Of a stretch of 16,668 nucleotides of DNA, positions 15,389 to 16,668 are shown one piece after another. Source of the DNA: ZC4RG17 sp035304485 (GTDB lineage Bacteria; Actinomycetota; Acidimicrobiia; Spongiisociales; ZC4RG35). Positions within the stretch are counted from its first letter, which is position 1. Each line of letters begins with the position of its first letter. The notes below the pieces were generated by a model, which saw only the letters and a program-made list of their open reading frames with translations, was not told the DNA's origin and did no database searches. The DNA is taken from NCBI GenBank assembly GCA_035304485.1, contig DATGPZ010000235.1, forward strand, positions 1 to 16,668. Reading direction: 5' to 3'. The translations under genes were made by a program, and so were the position numbers.

Positions 15389-15943
15389 ATGACGTCGGAG
15401 TACGTTTCGGGCATGAAGTGGCCGCGGTGGGCACTCCTCCTGTTCGGCTCGATCTCGGTTGTAGCCGGGGTCATGACCCTCATGTGGCCCGGAGTGACGA
15501 TCCTGGTTCTCGTGGTCTTCCTGGGCATCGACATCCTCATATGGGGTTTGATGCTCGTCACCAACTCCTTCCGGACCGGAGATGGCCGGGTGCTGGGCAT
15601 CGTCTTCGGAGTGCTGGCGCTCATCGCAGGAGCCTCGTTGTTCCTCCAACCCCTCCGGAACCTCGGGGCCGTGGTGATCGTGATGTCTGTGTTCTGGCTG
15701 GTAGGAGGGGCGATCGAGGTGATCGAGTCCCTGGTCGAACGCGGCAAGAACTGGGGGTGGGAGTTGCTCTCAGGTCTGGTCTCGGTCGGCGCCGGTGTCA
15801 TCGCCGTGACTCGCCCAGCGCTGACACTGCTGGTCCTGGCGTTGGTGGCCGGCATCTGGATGATCGTCATCGGCTCCGTCAGGATCCTGGCCGCGTTCAG
15901 CAAACGGACCCCGGCGACCGCAACTGCGCCGATTCCGGCCTGA
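15389..15943 (+). CDS. HdeD-like membrane protein (DUF308)
   Basis: A 184-residue protein with six hydrophobic segments at about 13-31, 36-57, 67-85, 92-112, 125-140 and 146-168. Each pair repeats the pattern of a helix, a short turn ending in W-P, Q-P or R-P, and a second helix (VAGVMTLMWPGVTILVLV, AGASLFLQPLRNLGAVVIV, AGVIAVTRPALTLLVLA). This triplicate of hairpins is characteristic of the HdeD/DUF308 family. HdeD protects E. coli against acid at high cell density; the role in actinobacteria is unknown. GGAGGAGGAG lies 5 nt before ATG 15389, a very strong ribosome binding site. TAGGCT at 15356-15361 is a possible -10 box. It converges on the SLC13 gene, and the 63 bp between them show no terminator. 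Confidence 0.88.
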   Translation: MTSEYVSGMKWPRWALLLFGSISVVAGVMTLMWPGVTILVLVVFLGIDILIWGLMLVTNSFRTGDGRVLGIVFGVLALIAGASLFLQPLRNLGAVVIVMSVFWLVGGAIEVIESLVERGKNWGWELLSGLVSVGAGVIAVTRPALTLLVLALVAGIWMIVIGSVRILAAFSKRTPATATAPIPA

Positions 15944-16006
15944 GGCTCCTGACGCCTTCAGCTAACCCAGCATCCTTCGACGCCGACCTCGCCGAGTCGA
16001 CCCGGT

Positions 16007-16668
16007 TCAGAACGGCCAGAACACCGGTACGAGGAACACCGACGCGGCCATGAACAGAAGAAGCATCAGCAATCCGAACTTCCAGTAGTCACCGAAGCGG
16101 TAACCGGCAGGCTCCATCACCATGAGGTTGGCGGCGGTGGCGATCGGGGTGAGGAAAGCACCCGCGGCTGCGACCGTCAGCGACATCATGACGGGGCGGA
16201 CGGAGATCCCCATGTCGGAGGCGGCGGAAATGGCGATGGGAATCATGATGAGTGCGGTGGCGGTGTTCGAGATGAGCTGGCCGAATACGGCCGTGATGAT
16301 GAACAGGCCGAGTAGCAGTATGTGGGGTCCGGCGCCTCCCACGATCTCGACGAGGCCGCCGGCGATGTCTTCAGCCGCCCCGGACCGTTCGACGGCGACG
16401 GAGAGCGGAATCATGGCGGCGACCATGACGACGATGGTCCAGTTGACCGAGCGGTAGGCCTGTCGCATCGTGACCACCCGGGTGAGGATCAGTGCACCAA
16501 CGGCGAGAACCGCGGCGACCGTGGGAGAGACGACAGAGGTGGCCAATAGGGCCACCATGCCCAGGGTGACGATGAGCGCTCGGCGTGAACCGGGCCCGAG
16601 CGGAAGTGCCTGGCGCCTGACCTGGGAAGGCTGGTCGATCAGCAGGGCGTCGGAGGGATCGAAGCGGT
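16007..16668 (-). CDS. SLC13-type anion permease, C-terminal part (runs off the window)
   Basis: The frame is open to the window edge and gives 219 C-terminal residues; the start lies beyond 16668. An ATG at 16558 is in frame, but the upstream codons (RFDPSDALLIDQPSQV...) continue without a stop, so it is internal. The first 25 or so residues are hydrophilic and may be the end of a TrkA-C domain. At least five membrane segments follow. The hallmark QLISNTATALIMIPIAIS and FLTPIATAANLMVMEPAGY, with NTA and T-P substrate/sodium-site motifs, match the second half of the DASS/SLC13 family. These transporters carry dicarboxylates, sulfate or phosphate; the substrate is not readable. Confidence 0.88.
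   Translation of the reverse strand, partial: RFDPSDALLIDQPSQVRRQALPLGPGSRRALIVTLGMVALLATSVVSPTVAAVLAVGALILTRVVTMRQAYRSVNWTIVVMVAAMIPLSVAVERSGAAEDIAGGLVEIVGGAGPHILLLGLFIITAVFGQLISNTATALIMIPIAISAASDMGISVRPVMMSLTVAAAGAFLTPIATAANLMVMEPAGYRFGDYWKFGLLMLLLFMAASVFLVPVFWPF

Noticed and set aside
15944..16006. Terminator between the HdeD-like and SLC13 genes
   Set aside because: Only 5-bp inverted repeats and no T tract on either strand.

Overview
The window comes from a high-GC actinobacterium. A WhiB-family Fe-S protein, TANNNT-type promoters placed so that transcription would start at the start codon, and NarL-type two-component genes with PspC domains all point to Actinomycetota. Gene content (a SigA/SigB-like sigma factor beside whiB, a free-standing Pgi, an Archaea/Thermus-type MpgS) is compatible with a deep-branching class such as Acidimicrobiia, but I cannot place it more precisely. 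All genes look chromosomal and intact apart from those touching the window edges. I see no mobile element, CRISPR array, rRNA or tRNA.

Layout. 1-962 (+) is a primary-type sigma factor. 982-1598 (-) holds a WhiB7-like regulator with an AT-hook, preceded by a gene-free stretch that reads as a complete attenuation leader: promoter, 38-codon leader ORF, an antiterminator arm and an intrinsic terminator. 1599-4660 (-) is a pgi-zwf operon at the entry to the pentose phosphate pathway, with a 4-nt overlap. 4713-6399 (+) is a small LiaF-like (toastrack-type) membrane protein followed by a metal-dependent amidohydrolase. 6409-9805 is an envelope-stress type module: a PspC-histidine kinase and NarL-type regulator on the minus strand, and divergently a PspC/toastrack membrane protein and a 66-residue membrane protein on the plus strand. 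9855-12010 is a divergent NAD salvage pair, pncB (-) and pncA (+), whose two -10 boxes sit 7 nt from the two ATGs. 11982-13093 (-) is a two-gene membrane operon (unknown 3-TM protein and TSUP permease). 13196-14338 (+) is mannosyl-3-phosphoglycerate synthase. 14351-14674 (-) is a degenerate HypA-like protein, 14813-15262 (+) a HIT-family hydrolase, 15389-15943 (+) an HdeD-like membrane protein, and 16007-16668 (-) the C-terminal part of an SLC13-type transporter that runs off the window.

The most interesting element is the whiB7-like leader. On the minus strand the last codons of the leader ORF contain the same 9-nt sequence as the 3' arm of the terminator, so the terminator 5' arm can pair with either. 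This gives a sequence-level explanation for ribosome-controlled termination, the mechanism known for mycobacterial whiB7. The second region of note is the PspC module, where two divergent genes start with the same sensor domain on either side of a 54-bp region that contains a perfect 11-bp palindrome. The solute-synthesis gene mpgS and the HypA-like gene are both orphans of their usual pathways within this window.
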